Origin: JAHEJV01 sp964653555
GTDB taxonomy: Bacteria > Myxococcota_A > UBA9160 > SMWR01
Reading direction: 5' to 3'
DNA: 64,000 nt
Assembly: GCA_964653555.1 (NCBI GenBank)
Contig: CAZZFT010000006.1
Location: forward strand, 15,791 to 79,790
Shown here: positions 23,786 to 33,800 of the stretch, one piece after another
How the letters are laid out: each line of letters starts with the position of its first letter
Numbering within the stretch: position 1 is the first letter of the stretch
Program-made: the position numbers and the translations under genes
The notes under the pieces: model-generated
Database searches by the model: none
Seen by the model: the letters and a program-made list of their open reading frames with translations, nothing else
What the model was told of the DNA's origin: nothing

Positions 23786-25150
23786 CTAGGAGTTCTCGTC
23801 CTCCGCCGCCGTCGGGAGCACCTCGGCCTCCTCGGACTCGGGGTCGGAGGCGGTCGCGTTCTCGGGGACCGTCATCTCCTTCTCGTTGGTCGGAATCCCG
23901 ATCCGGAAGGCGGCGAAGCCGGGCATCACCACCTGGTTGAGCGCCATGCCGAGCACGCGGCCGTCCTCGGGCGCGCGCAGCTCCGAGCGCAGGTTGGTGA
24001 TCGGATCGGTCACGGTTCCGAGCAGCTCGCCGCGGTGCACGCGCTGGCCGAGGTCGACCTCGCCGAACAGCAGGCCGCCACGGTCGGCGCGCACCCAGGT
24101 GGACTGGTAGTACACCGGCTCGGGCTCGCCCCAGATGCTCACGCGCTTGTACATGCCCATCTTGTTGAGGAGGCTCTGAACGCCCTTGGTGCCGTGGGCG
24201 ATCTTCGTCTCCTGGAGACGCGAGGGCTCGCCGGTCTCGAAGGTCACCGCGGGGATACCCGCCTCGACGGCTGCGCGCCGCAGCGTGCCGATCTCACCCA
24301 CGCTGTGCAGCACCGACGTGGCGCCGAAGCCCTCGGTGAGGTCCGCCACCTCGGGCACGCGCATGTCGGCGCGCAGCTGGGGGAGGTTGGTGCGCGCCAG
24401 CGACCCGGTGTGGATGTCGACCAGGGCGTCGCAGAAGCGGATCACCTCGTGGAAGAAGGAGTAGGCGATCCGCGAGGCGGAGCTGCCCTCCTGCGTGCCC
24501 GGGAAGAAGCGGTTCAGGTCGCGGCGGTCGGGCAGGTAGCGGGAGCCGCGGCGGAAGCCCTGGAGGTTCACGATCGGCACGCCGATCACCGCGCCCTCGA
24601 GCTTGCTGGCGTCGAGGTCGTACATGACGCGGCGCACGATCTCGATGCCATTGAGCTCGTCGCCGTGGAGGGCGGCCGTCAGGCACAGGGTCGGGCCCGG
24701 CTCGGCGCCGTTCACCACCAGGACGGCGGTCGGCACCGCGATCCCCTCGAAGCTCTGGTCGGGGGTCCAGGAGAGCCGCGTCGAGGTGCCGGGATCCACC
24801 TGCGAGCCCAGCAACACCAGCGGCGGCCGCGCCGCCTCCTCCTCGGCCTCCGGAGCCGCCTCGCCCTCGGGCACGGTGCTCCCGCCTTCCGGTGCTGCCG
24901 CCTCGGCTTCGGGCGCGGGGGCCTCCGGGGTCGGAGCGGTCGCGCCCTCGGGAGCCTTCGCCTCCTCGGCAACCGGCTCGCTCAGGTCCACGTTCTCGGC
25001 GACGGGCGGCCGGTCGGGCTGCGAGCGCGTCTGCCCGTCGTCGGCGCCGGCGTCGGGCGAGTCCACCACGGCGTGGGCAACGGCGAGCAGCAGCGTTGCC
25101 AGCAGCGCGCCGAGCAGGTGATGGAAGCGGGGAGAGGAGGAGGGAGGCAT
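23786..25150 (-). CDS. Exported succinylglutamate desuccinylase/aspartoacylase-family protein
   Basis: A 454-aa protein with an N-terminal hydrophobic signal (LLGALLATLLLAVAHA) and a long Ala/Pro/Glu-rich linker (residues about 40-110). The catalytic domain follows: LTAALHGDELNGIEIVRRVM supplies the zinc-binding His and Glu (HGDE), LNRFFPG follows, DALVDIHTGS carries the second zinc His, and FETGEP near residue 315 carries the catalytic Glu. The C-terminal GKLGTVTDP-like barrel (ELLGTVTDPITNLRSELRAP) is present. Family enzymes are M14-like zinc amidohydrolases acting on N-acyl amino acids or related amides. Export and the low-complexity linker suggest a periplasmic or surface role. It is encoded upstream of the FAD monooxygenase. 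Confidence 0.87.
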   Translation of the reverse strand: MPPSSSPRFHHLLGALLATLLLAVAHAVVDSPDAGADDGQTRSQPDRPPVAENVDLSEPVAEEAKAPEGATAPTPEAPAPEAEAAAPEGGSTVPEGEAAPEAEEEAARPPLVLLGSQVDPGTSTRLSWTPDQSFEGIAVPTAVLVVNGAEPGPTLCLTAALHGDELNGIEIVRRVMYDLDASKLEGAVIGVPIVNLQGFRRGSRYLPDRRDLNRFFPGTQEGSSASRIAYSFFHEVIRFCDALVDIHTGSLARTNLPQLRADMRVPEVADLTEGFGATSVLHSVGEIGTLRRAAVEAGIPAVTFETGEPSRLQETKIAHGTKGVQSLLNKMGMYKRVSIWGEPEPVYYQSTWVRADRGGLLFGEVDLGQRVHRGELLGTVTDPITNLRSELRAPEDGRVLGMALNQVVMPGFAAFRIGIPTNEKEMTVPENATASDPESEEAEVLPTAAEDENS

Positions 25151-25355
25151 GTCGCTTGAGATCCCGCTGGAAGATTGGAGAGCGTTCGGACCGGAGCGGT
25201 CACACCCGAGCGGGATTCGGAGAGGCTCGATCCGCCTCTTCGGCAAGTCCGCCGGGCGCCTTTTGCGGTCGATTGGGCTCGACTCCGCGCCGGCGCGGCT
25301 CCGTCCCCAAGGGATCCCGGAGAAGGAGCCCGAGGGTCGGAGGGGGGACCGCAGC

Positions 25356-26681
25356 TCAGACGGTGACGGTGCCGGAGGCGCCCCGCAACCCCTCCCCCGC
25401 CGTGGCCGCCACCACCTCGACGATCGCCGCCGTGATTCGCGCGACGTCCTCGGGCTCGGTGACGTAGGGCGGCATCGTGTAGACGAGCCGGCCGAAGGGT
25501 CGGATCCAGACGCCGGCCTCGACGAAGGCCGGCTGCATCACCCCCATGTCGACGGGCTCGCGCAGCTCGACGACGCCGATCGCGCCGAGCGTGCGCACGT
25601 CGGCCACCCCGGCCAGAGCTCGGCAGGGCGCGAGACCGGCCTCGAGCTCGGCCTCGATGCGGGCCACGTGCTCGCGCCACGGCTGCTCGGCCAGCAGGTC
25701 GAGGCTGGCTCCGGCCGCTGCGCACGCCAGTGGATTGCCCATGAAGGTCGGGCCGTGCATGAACACCCCCGGCTCGCCGGAGGCGATCGCCTCGCACACC
25801 GCCCCGCTCGCGAGCGTCGCCGCCAGGCTCAGCGTCCCCCCGGTCAGCGCCTTGCCGACGCACAGCAGATCGGGGCTCACCCCGGCGTGCTCGCAGGCGA
25901 ACATCGCTCCGGTGCGGCCGAAGCCGGTGGCGATCTCGTCGGCGATCCACAGCACGCCGTGCTCGTCGCAGAGGTCGCGCACCCGGCGCAGGAAGTCGGG
26001 CGCGTAGAACCACATGCCGCCGGCGCCCTGCACCACCGGCTCGAGGATCACCGCGGCGAGCTCCTCCCGATGGGTGGCGATCTTCTCGGAGAGGTCGGCC
26101 ACGTGCTCGTCGCTGCACCGCTCGTCGAAGCGACAGCGCGGGCGCTCGGCGAACAGGTGGTCGGGCAGCACGCGCGCGAACAGCCCGTGCATTCCCGTCA
26201 CCGGGTCGCAGACCGCCATCGCGCCGAAGGTGTCGCCGTGGTAGCCGCCGCGCAGGGCGAGCAGCCGCTGGCGCCGCGGCTGTCCGCGCGCCTGCCAGTG
26301 CTGGATCGCGAGCTTGATCGCCACCTCCACCGCCACCGAGCCCGAGTCGCACAGGAACACGCGCTCGAGACCGGCGGGAGCCAGCGCCACCAGCCGCTCG
26401 CACAGCGACACCGCCGGCTCGTGGGTGAGCCCGCCGAACATCACGTGGGGGAGCCGCTCCAGCTGCGCCCGCACGGCGGCCTCGATGTGCGGATGGCGGT
26501 AGCCGTGGATCGCGGACCACCAGGAGGACATGCCGTCCACCAGCTCGCGGCCGTCGGCCAGGCGCAGGCGCACGCCCTGCGCGCTCTCGACGGCGAAGAG
26601 CGGGTCGGCGGTCGGCGGTGCGTACGGATGCCAAACCGCGCGCCGATCGCGCTCCACCAGCGAGCCCCTCGATTCGTCCAC
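25356..26681 (-). CDS. bioA: Adenosylmethionine-8-amino-7-oxononanoate aminotransferase
   Basis: A class III PLP aminotransferase of biotin synthesis that converts KAPA to DAPA using S-adenosylmethionine. BioA-specific features are VWHPYAPP near the start, LVDGMSSWWSAIHGYRHP (the WW of BioA), FGGLTHEPA, LALRGGYHGDTFGAMAVCDP, the cofactor-binding ADEIATGFGRTG (about residue 245) and the Schiff-base lysine in CVGKALTGG (about residue 275). I use GTG 26681 (441 aa); an ATG at 26744 would add 21 residues. No other biotin genes are in the window, but the nearby one-chain acyl-CoA carboxylase needs biotin. It is divergent from the large regulator, about 97 nt away. Confidence 0.93.
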   Translation of the reverse strand: MDESRGSLVERDRRAVWHPYAPPTADPLFAVESAQGVRLRLADGRELVDGMSSWWSAIHGYRHPHIEAAVRAQLERLPHVMFGGLTHEPAVSLCERLVALAPAGLERVFLCDSGSVAVEVAIKLAIQHWQARGQPRRQRLLALRGGYHGDTFGAMAVCDPVTGMHGLFARVLPDHLFAERPRCRFDERCSDEHVADLSEKIATHREELAAVILEPVVQGAGGMWFYAPDFLRRVRDLCDEHGVLWIADEIATGFGRTGAMFACEHAGVSPDLLCVGKALTGGTLSLAATLASGAVCEAIASGEPGVFMHGPTFMGNPLACAAAGASLDLLAEQPWREHVARIEAELEAGLAPCRALAGVADVRTLGAIGVVELREPVDMGVMQPAFVEAGVWIRPFGRLVYTMPPYVTEPEDVARITAAIVEVVAATAGEGLRGASGTVTV

Positions 26682-26777
26682 GGCTCCCGACGCTACCCGA
26701 CCCCGTCCGATCCGCCCTATCCCCTCTCCTGGGGTTCGTGACACAATGGGCGAACGACCCCCGCCGCGCGGAATGTG

Positions 26778-29700
26778 ATGCCAAACCGCGAGCTACAGAA
26801 ACCCACACTCGTGACCCTTCTCCGGCCCCCCCCCGAGACCGGAGCGCCGCTGCGCATCCGCTTCGGCCGACACCTGCTCGACGAGGCCGAAGGAGCGCTG
26901 TACCGCGACGGCGAGCCCGTCGAGATCGAGCCGAAGCCGCTGGCCGTGCTGACGCTGCTGGCGCGGCGGCGGCCGCACCTGGTCTCCTTCGCGGAGATCC
27001 AGCACGGCATCTGGCCCGACGTGACCGTCCAGCGCTCGGCGCGCGACCGGGCGATCTCCCAGGCGCGCAGCGCCGTCGACGACGACGGGCGGAGCCAGCA
27101 CACGATCGCGACGCGCCGAGGCCGCGGTCTGTGCTTCGTCGCCGAGGCCACGGAGGTCGGCGCGGAGGACCTGCCGCGCGCCGCGGCCGTCGCGGTGGAC
27201 CGCCTGCCGCTGGTGGGACGCGAGGTGGAGCTGGCGCGGCTCGAGGAGTCCGTCGCGGCGGCTGCCGCGGGCGAGGGCGGGGTCGCCTGGATCGAGGGCG
27301 AGGCCGGCGTCGGCAAGACGCGCCTGGCGCGCGAGGTCGCCTCCCGGGCTCGCGAAAGGGGAATGGCCGTGCACTGGGTGCGCGCCGCTCCGGAGCGCGA
27401 CGAGGCGGAGCCGCTCTCGCTCTCGCGGCGGACCCTGCGGCAGATCCTCGGCGCAGAACGGGAGCGTCCGGCGCTCCCGGTGTTCGCGCACCTGAAGCCG
27501 CTGCTCGCCGCCCTGGAGGGCGAGGTGTTCGCGAAGGAAGCCACCGTATCCGACGCGGTGCACGCCCGCGCGCGCTGGGAGGACGCGATGGAGCGCTTCC
27601 TGGCGACTGACGCGATGCAGATCCCGCGGCTGTTCGTGCTCGACGACTACCAGTGGTCCGACCGCGAGACGCTGCGCATCGCCCGCCGGGTGATGCCTCA
27701 GCTCACCGAGGTGCCGTGTCTGATGCTCGTGATCTGGCGCGAGGAGGGCGAGCTCTCCGAGGAGGCGGCGGCGCTGCTCCGGCGCGTGGTTCCGATCGCG
27801 CGCTGTCACGTTCCCCTCCGCGGCCTCCGCGCCCCGGCGATCGCCGCCCTGCTCGAGGCGGCCACCGGCGCGGTGCCGTCGCCGGAGACGGTGGACGCCC
27901 TCGCGTTGCGCAGCGACGGCAATGCGTTCTTCGTCACCGAGCTCGCGCGACTGTGGGTCGACCGCGCGCAAACCGCGGGCGTCGCGGTGTCGGAGCTGGA
28001 GCCCGAGATCCCGCCGACCATCACCCAGGTGCTCGACGAGCGCCTGTCGCGTCTCTCGCCGGAGTGCGTCGCGCTGCTCAAGCTGGCGGCGCGGGTCGGC
28101 CGCGACGTGGACCTCGACGTCCTGGCGCTCGCCAGCGGACGCGGGCGCGAGAGCGTGTCCCAGGGCGTGCAGGAGGCGATCCGCGCGGGCTTGATGCAGG
28201 CCCGGGACGACAGCGGGCGCTCGGTCCGCTTCACCCACTGGCTGATGACCGAGCAGCTGGCGCGCCAGGGCGAGCCGCAGCACGAGCGCTGGCACTGGGC
28301 CGTCGCCGAGGCGCTCGAGAGCCTGTTCGGCGACGGCCCCGAGCGCTGGACCGAGATCGCGCGCCATCGCGCGCGCGGTCTCGGCGCGGGCGACCCGGAC
28401 ACGGTCCTGCGCGCCGCGCTCCGCGCCGCCGAGCGGGCCGACCGCACCCACGCCTACGAGGAGCTCGCCTCCCTGCTCGAGGACGCGCGACGGGCCCAGG
28501 CGCTGCTGCCCGGGACGACGCCCCTCGACCGCGGCGAGCTGGCCCTCCGGCACGGGCGCGCCTGCCTGCGCGCCGGTCGGCGGGCGGACGCGCGCCGCTG
28601 CTTCGAGGCCGCCGCCACCAGCGCCCGGCGCTACGACCTCCCGGAGCTGCTCGCTCGCGCGGCGCTCGGCTTCGCCAAGACCTCCGCGAGCTTCCGGGAC
28701 GACCAGAAGGCCGAGCGGGAGCTCGTGGTCGCAGCGCTGGGTCGCCTCGACGAGAGCGAGGGATCGCTGCGCGCGCGGCTGCTGGCCGCGCTTTCCGCGA
28801 TCCGCGCCATCGAGGGCGACAATGCCGCCGCCGAGGGGCTGGCCGGACAGGCGGTGGTGCTGGCGCGCCGCCTGGGCGACGACGCCACCCTGGCCAGCGT
28901 GCTGCGTTCGCGCGACACGGTGCTGCTGCGCAACGTGCTGCGCGCCGACGAACGGATCGAGCACGCCGACGAGAGCTTCGCCTTCGCCCACTGCATCGGC
29001 GACGTCCAGCTCGCTCTCGGCGCTCGCGTGTGCCGCGGCGCCGCCCTGCTGCACCGCGGCGACACCCTGGGCTTCCGCCGCGAGCTGAGCCATTTCCGCC
29101 GGCACACCCAGGATCCGCGCTATCCGCTGATGCGCTTCTTCGCCGAGCTCGCCGAGGTGACGGGGCAGGTGCTCGACGGACACCTGGACGCGGCGGAGCG
29201 CACCGCCGAGGCGGCGCAGCGCATCGGACAGCAGCTGGAGCACGCGGACAGCGCCCGCTACTTCTCGCAACAGATCGATCAGCTGCGCCTGCTCCAGGGC
29301 CGCCTCGGCGAGATGATCGAGCCCCTCTCCGAGGCTGCGGTGGCGAGCGACGGCACGGGCATCCACGCGACGCTCGCCATCGCCGAGGCCTGCGTGGGGC
29401 GCCGCTACGACGCGTTGCGCAGGACGCGCTCGCTGGTCGACCTGCTCAGCGCCGCCCCGCGCGACGTGGGCTGGCTGAACAGCGCGACGCGGACTGCGCT
29501 GGCCGCCGTACGCCTGGAGGACATCGAGTCCGCCGAGCGGCTGGCGGCGATGCTGGACCCCTACGCCGGCCACTCGGTGGCGACCTTCGTGATCACCTAC
29601 GGCGGCTCGGTCGCCTACTACCTCGGTGAGCTCGCCCGAGTGCGCGGTCGCAACGCCGAGGCTGCGGCGCACCTGGCGAGCGCACGGGAGGTCCACACCG

Positions 29701-29918
29701 ACGGCGGATGCCAACCCTGGCTGCTGCTGACCCAGCTCGCCCAGGCGCGCCTGCTCGCGCGCTCCCGGCGCGAGGCGGACCGGATCCGCGGGCTGCAGAC
29801 TGCGCGCGCCATCCTCGCCCACCCGACGGTGTCGCAGATGGCCGAGGTGAGGCGCGAGGCCGGGGCGCTGGCCGAGCTCTTCAGCGATCGCGGCCGCGAT
29901 CTGGATCCGTCGGACTGA
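26778..29918 (+). CDS. Large regulator: winged helix, AAA ATPase and TPR-like repeats
   Basis: A 1,046-aa protein. Residues about 20-125 form an OmpR-type winged helix (LRIRFGRHLLDEAEGALYRD, LTLLARRRPHLVSFAEIQ, TIATRRGRGLCFVAEA). The ATPase follows: LVGREVELARLEESV, Walker A GEAGVGKT (about 173-180) and Walker B RLFVLDDYQWSD (about 282-293), as in the STAND ATPases of LAL/AfsR-like regulators. Residues about 550-1,046 are Ala/Leu/Arg-rich helical repeats of TPR type, with ELALRHGRACLRAGRRADAR as one unit. Such proteins sense a signal through the repeats and switch transcription in an ATP-dependent way. The last 38 nt overlap the convergent symporter gene. Its divergence from bioA makes bioA a possible target. 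Confidence 0.85.
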   Translation: MPNRELQKPTLVTLLRPPPETGAPLRIRFGRHLLDEAEGALYRDGEPVEIEPKPLAVLTLLARRRPHLVSFAEIQHGIWPDVTVQRSARDRAISQARSAVDDDGRSQHTIATRRGRGLCFVAEATEVGAEDLPRAAAVAVDRLPLVGREVELARLEESVAAAAAGEGGVAWIEGEAGVGKTRLAREVASRARERGMAVHWVRAAPERDEAEPLSLSRRTLRQILGAERERPALPVFAHLKPLLAALEGEVFAKEATVSDAVHARARWEDAMERFLATDAMQIPRLFVLDDYQWSDRETLRIARRVMPQLTEVPCLMLVIWREEGELSEEAAALLRRVVPIARCHVPLRGLRAPAIAALLEAATGAVPSPETVDALALRSDGNAFFVTELARLWVDRAQTAGVAVSELEPEIPPTITQVLDERLSRLSPECVALLKLAARVGRDVDLDVLALASGRGRESVSQGVQEAIRAGLMQARDDSGRSVRFTHWLMTEQLARQGEPQHERWHWAVAEALESLFGDGPERWTEIARHRARGLGAGDPDTVLRAALRAAERADRTHAYEELASLLEDARRAQALLPGTTPLDRGELALRHGRACLRAGRRADARRCFEAAATSARRYDLPELLARAALGFAKTSASFRDDQKAERELVVAALGRLDESEGSLRARLLAALSAIRAIEGDNAAAEGLAGQAVVLARRLGDDATLASVLRSRDTVLLRNVLRADERIEHADESFAFAHCIGDVQLALGARVCRGAALLHRGDTLGFRRELSHFRRHTQDPRYPLMRFFAELAEVTGQVLDGHLDAAERTAEAAQRIGQQLEHADSARYFSQQIDQLRLLQGRLGEMIEPLSEAAVASDGTGIHATLAIAEACVGRRYDALRRTRSLVDLLSAAPRDVGWLNSATRTALAAVRLEDIESAERLAAMLDPYAGHSVATFVITYGGSVAYYLGELARVRGRNAEAAAHLASAREVHTDGGCQPWLLLTQLAQARLLARSRREADRIRGLQTARAILAHPTVSQMAEVRREAGALAELFSDRGRDLDPSD

Positions 29919-30801
29919 GGCCCCCGTCCACCGGGCGTACCCGGGCCCGCCGGGCCATCACCGCCAGTGCGGCGATCGGATAGCCGACGGCGACATAGGC
30001 GCCGCTGAACAGCGCGAGGTCGAGGCGGCCGAGTCCCGACATCGCCACGATCGTCGCGACGGCGATGTTGCGGGTGCCGAACTCGATCAGAAATGCGAAG
30101 CGATCGCCCGGCGGCAACCCGAGCCCACGCGCGAGCCCCCAGCCGATCGCCATCGCACCGATCGTCCAGGCGCCGGCCACGACCAGCCCCGCCGCCGCGT
30201 CGGCGAGGCCCAGATCCCCCGTGTCGGCGAACAGCACTCCGAAGGCGATCAGCGCGGCGATCGCCACCCCCGTCACGCGTTGGAGTCGTGGCCCGTAGCG
30301 GGCCACCCAGTCCGGACGCCGCGCCCGCATCCACATGCCGACAGCGATCGGGATCAGCAGCGAGAACACGAGCTGAGCGGTGAGCATCGCCACCGGCACC
30401 TCGACGGCGACGTCCTCGCCGAGGAAGACGCGCAGTCCCGCCGCCGTCAGCGGGGGCAGGGTGAAGGTGCACAGCACCGAGGCGAAGGCGGTCAGCGTCA
30501 CCGACAGGGCCAGGTTGGCGCGCGCCAGCGCAGTCAGCAGGTTCGAGATGCCCGCGCCTGGAGAGACGGCGACGATCAACGCACCCGCTCCGAACACGGG
30601 CGGTGCGTCCAGCGCCGCCACCACGCCCCAGGTGAGCAGCGGCAGGAGCACGATCTGGCCCACCGTCCCGCCGACCACGGCGCGCGGCGCGGCCGCCACG
30701 CGGCGGAAGTCGGCCGGCGTGAGCTGCAGGCCGACCGTCGTCATCAGCAGGAACAGGACCAGGGGACCGACCCACTGGGTCGCGTCCACGATCGAGGGCA
30801 T
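29881..30801 (-). CDS. Bile acid:sodium symporter-family transporter
   Basis: A 306-aa carrier of the BASS/ACR3-like superfamily with nine or ten hydrophobic helices. Family marks are LFLLMTTVGLQLTPADFRRV in helix 2, GALIVAVSPGAGISNLLTAL (unwound helix 4 motif) and FLIEFGTRNIAVATIVAMSG (unwound helix 9 with the EFG..N sodium-site pattern). The start ATG 30801 gives the usual length; an upstream ATG adds a basic 20-residue tail. Transported substrates in bacteria include pantoate, sulfur compounds and bile acids; none can be assigned here. Its end overlaps the convergent regulator gene by 38 nt. Confidence 0.88.
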   Translation of the reverse strand: MPSIVDATQWVGPLVLFLLMTTVGLQLTPADFRRVAAAPRAVVGGTVGQIVLLPLLTWGVVAALDAPPVFGAGALIVAVSPGAGISNLLTALARANLALSVTLTAFASVLCTFTLPPLTAAGLRVFLGEDVAVEVPVAMLTAQLVFSLLIPIAVGMWMRARRPDWVARYGPRLQRVTGVAIAALIAFGVLFADTGDLGLADAAAGLVVAGAWTIGAMAIGWGLARGLGLPPGDRFAFLIEFGTRNIAVATIVAMSGLGRLDLALFSGAYVAVGYPIAALAVMARRARVRPVDGGLSPTDPDRGRDR

Positions 30802-30873
30802 CGACCTCTCGGGACGGGGGCTGCTCCGCGCGAGTCTGCGGCCGCGCCGGGCAGGGGTCAAGCGGTCGAGCGG

Positions 30874-33800
30874 CTACCAGGCGTCGATGCAGGGCCGCTT
30901 CTTGACCGTCCGCGGCGGCGCGGGGGGCAGCGAATCGAGCGCGCGGACGATCCAGCGCCGCGAATCGGCGGGATCGATCACGTCGTCGATCTCGAAGGCG
31001 GAGGCGATGCTCACCGCCTTGCCGTGCTGGTACATGCGATCGACCATCTCCTGGAACAGCGCGCGCCGCTCGGCGGGATCCGCCACCGCCTCGAGCTCGT
31101 TGCGGTAGCCGAGCTTGACCGCGCCCTCGAGTCCCATGCCCCCGAACTCTCCGGTGGGCCAGGCCACGCAGAAGATCGGCGCCTTGAAGCTGCCGCCGGC
31201 CATCGCCTGGGCGCCCAGGCCGTAGCCCTTGCGCAGCACGATCGTGAAGAAGGGCACGCTCAGGCTCGCGCCGGTCAGGAACATGCGCGACGCGTGCCGC
31301 ACCAAAGCGGTCTTCTCCACCTCCGGCCCCACCATGATCCCGGGCGTGTCGCACAGGAACAGGATCGGCAGGTCGAAGGCGTCGCACAGTTGCATGAAGC
31401 GCGCGGCCTTGTCCGCGCCCGGACTGTCGATCGCACCGGCGAGGTGCACGGGGTTGTTGGCGACGATGCCCATCGGACGGCCCTCGACGCGCGCCAGCGC
31501 CGTCACCATCCCCGGGCCGAAGGCGCGCCGCAGCTCGAGCACCGAGTCCGTGTCGGCGAGCCCCTCGATCACGCGCCGCACGTCGTACACGCGCAGGCGG
31601 TTCTCCGGGATCACCTGGCGCAAGAGCCGCGGATCCGGCGCCGATCCACCCGGGACCGCGCCCTGGAAGTAGGCGAGGTAGCGCTTCGCCACGGCGACCG
31701 CCTCCGCCTCGTCCTCGACCGGCAGGTCGACGACCCCGTTCGGGATCTGCACCTCCATCGGCCCCACCTCTTCGGGCCGGAACACGCCGAGGCCTCCGCC
31801 CTCGATCATCGCGGGGCCGCCCATCCCGATGTTCGAGTCGGCGGTCGCGATCACGACGTCGCAGCAACCGAGCAGCGCCGCGTTGCCGGCGAAGCAGCGG
31901 CCGGAGTTGATGCCCACGAGCGGCACCCAGGCCGACAGCGCGCCCCAGTCCTGGAACGTCGTGCAGTCGAGGCCCGTCACGCCCGCGCCGTCGGTATCAC
32001 CGGGCCGGCCGCCGCCGCCCTCGGTGAAGATCACCACCGGCAGGCGCCAGCGCTGGGCCAGCTCGAACAGCCGGTCCTTCTTGCGGTGGTTCTGGAGACC
32101 CTGGGTGCCGGCGAGCACCGTGTAGTCGTAGGAGACCACCAGGGCGCGGGCGCGCTCGCCGCCGAACAGGTCGGCGTTGATCGTGCCGAGACCTCCGACC
32201 AGACCGTCGGCGGGGGTGCGCGCCGCGAGCTCCTCCGCGGTGCGGCGCCGCCGCTGGGCGGCGACCACCAGCGGGCCGTACTCGACGAAGCTGCCCGGGT
32301 CGCACAGGTCCTCGACGTTCTCGCGCGCCGTGCGCTGGCCGGTCTTGCGCCGGCGGGCCACTGCGTCGGGCCGCCGGGCGTCGAGCCCGATCGCGTGGCG
32401 CTCGATCACCTCGGCCAGGTCCGGGCGCACCGCGTCGGGATCGACCGCGGTCACCGCCACCTCCCCGGACTCGGCGACTTCGGCCTCCTCGATCGACACC
32501 AGCAGGTGTCCCTCGAGGACGGTGTCCCCGGCCACCGCGCCCACCTGGAGCACCACGCCGCTGCACGGCGCCTCGAGCACGTGCTCCATCTTCATCGCCT
32601 CGAGGACGGCGAGCGCGCCTCCCGCCACGACCGCGTCGCCCGGAGCCACGGCGATGCTCACGATCGTGCCCTGGAGCGGCGCACGCACCGCGAGCGCCCC
32701 CGCCACCTCGGCGCCGCGCGCCGCGGACCGCGCGCCCGGCGTCTTGCCGTGGACGAGCACGGCCAGCGGGTCACCCCCGTCGATCTGCGCACCGGCCCGT
32801 CCGGAGGGCGAGGGCGCCTGCTCGGGCGCACCCTCCTCCAGATACAGCCGCGCGTGCTCCTCCTCCGCCGACGCGACCAGCTCGGCCGCGTTCTCTTCGA
32901 CGAAGCGCGTGGTGACGCGCTGCTCCACCAGCGCCGGGTGGCGCAACAGGGCCTGGAGCAGACCCCGGTTGGTCTCGACACCCTCGATGCGGAGCTCGCA
33001 CAGCGCCCGGTAGGCCAGCGCGACCGCGTCCTCGAAGCGCGACGACGGCGAGTGCACGATCACCTTCGCGAGCAGCGAGTCGAAGCGCGGGTTGGTGCGG
33101 TAGCCGACGTGGGCCGCCGTGTCCGTGCGCACGCCCGGTCCACCCGGCGGCTCGAAGGCGGTGAGCACGCCCGAGGCGGGCAGCGGCATGCCGTCCTTCT
33201 TGCGCAGCTTCTCGGTGTTGATCCGAAGCTGGATCGCGTGGCCGCGCGGCGCCGGCGCGCGGTCCGGATCGAAGCCGAGCTCGGCCAGCGTGCGGCCCTC
33301 GGCCAGGTCGAGCTGGAGCGCGACGAGATCGACCCCCATCACCTCCTCGGTGACCGTGTGCTCCACCTGGAGCCGCGCGTTGGCCTCGATGAAGAAGAAG
33401 TGCTCGGGCCGGTCGGCGTCCACCAGGAACTCGACCGTCCCCAGGCTCGTGTAGTCGGCAGCGCGCGCCAGGGCGACGGCCGCGTCCACCAGGCGCGCGC
33501 GCAGGGACGGCGCGAGCCACGGTGCCGGCGCCATCTCGACCAGCTTCTGGTGACGGCGCTGGAGGCTGCACTCGCGCTCGCCGAAGTGCACCACGCAGCC
33601 CGAGGCGTCGCCCGCGACCTGCACCTCGACGTGCCGCGCGCGCGGGAGCCAGCGCTCCACATAGAGCTCGCCGTTGCCGAAGGCGGCCGCGGCCTCGCTC
33701 GCGCAGCGCGCGAAGGCGGCGTCCAGCTCGCCGGGCGCGTGGACGGGCTTCACGCCGCGCCCGCCGCCCCCGGACACCGCCTTGATCATCAGCGAGCCGC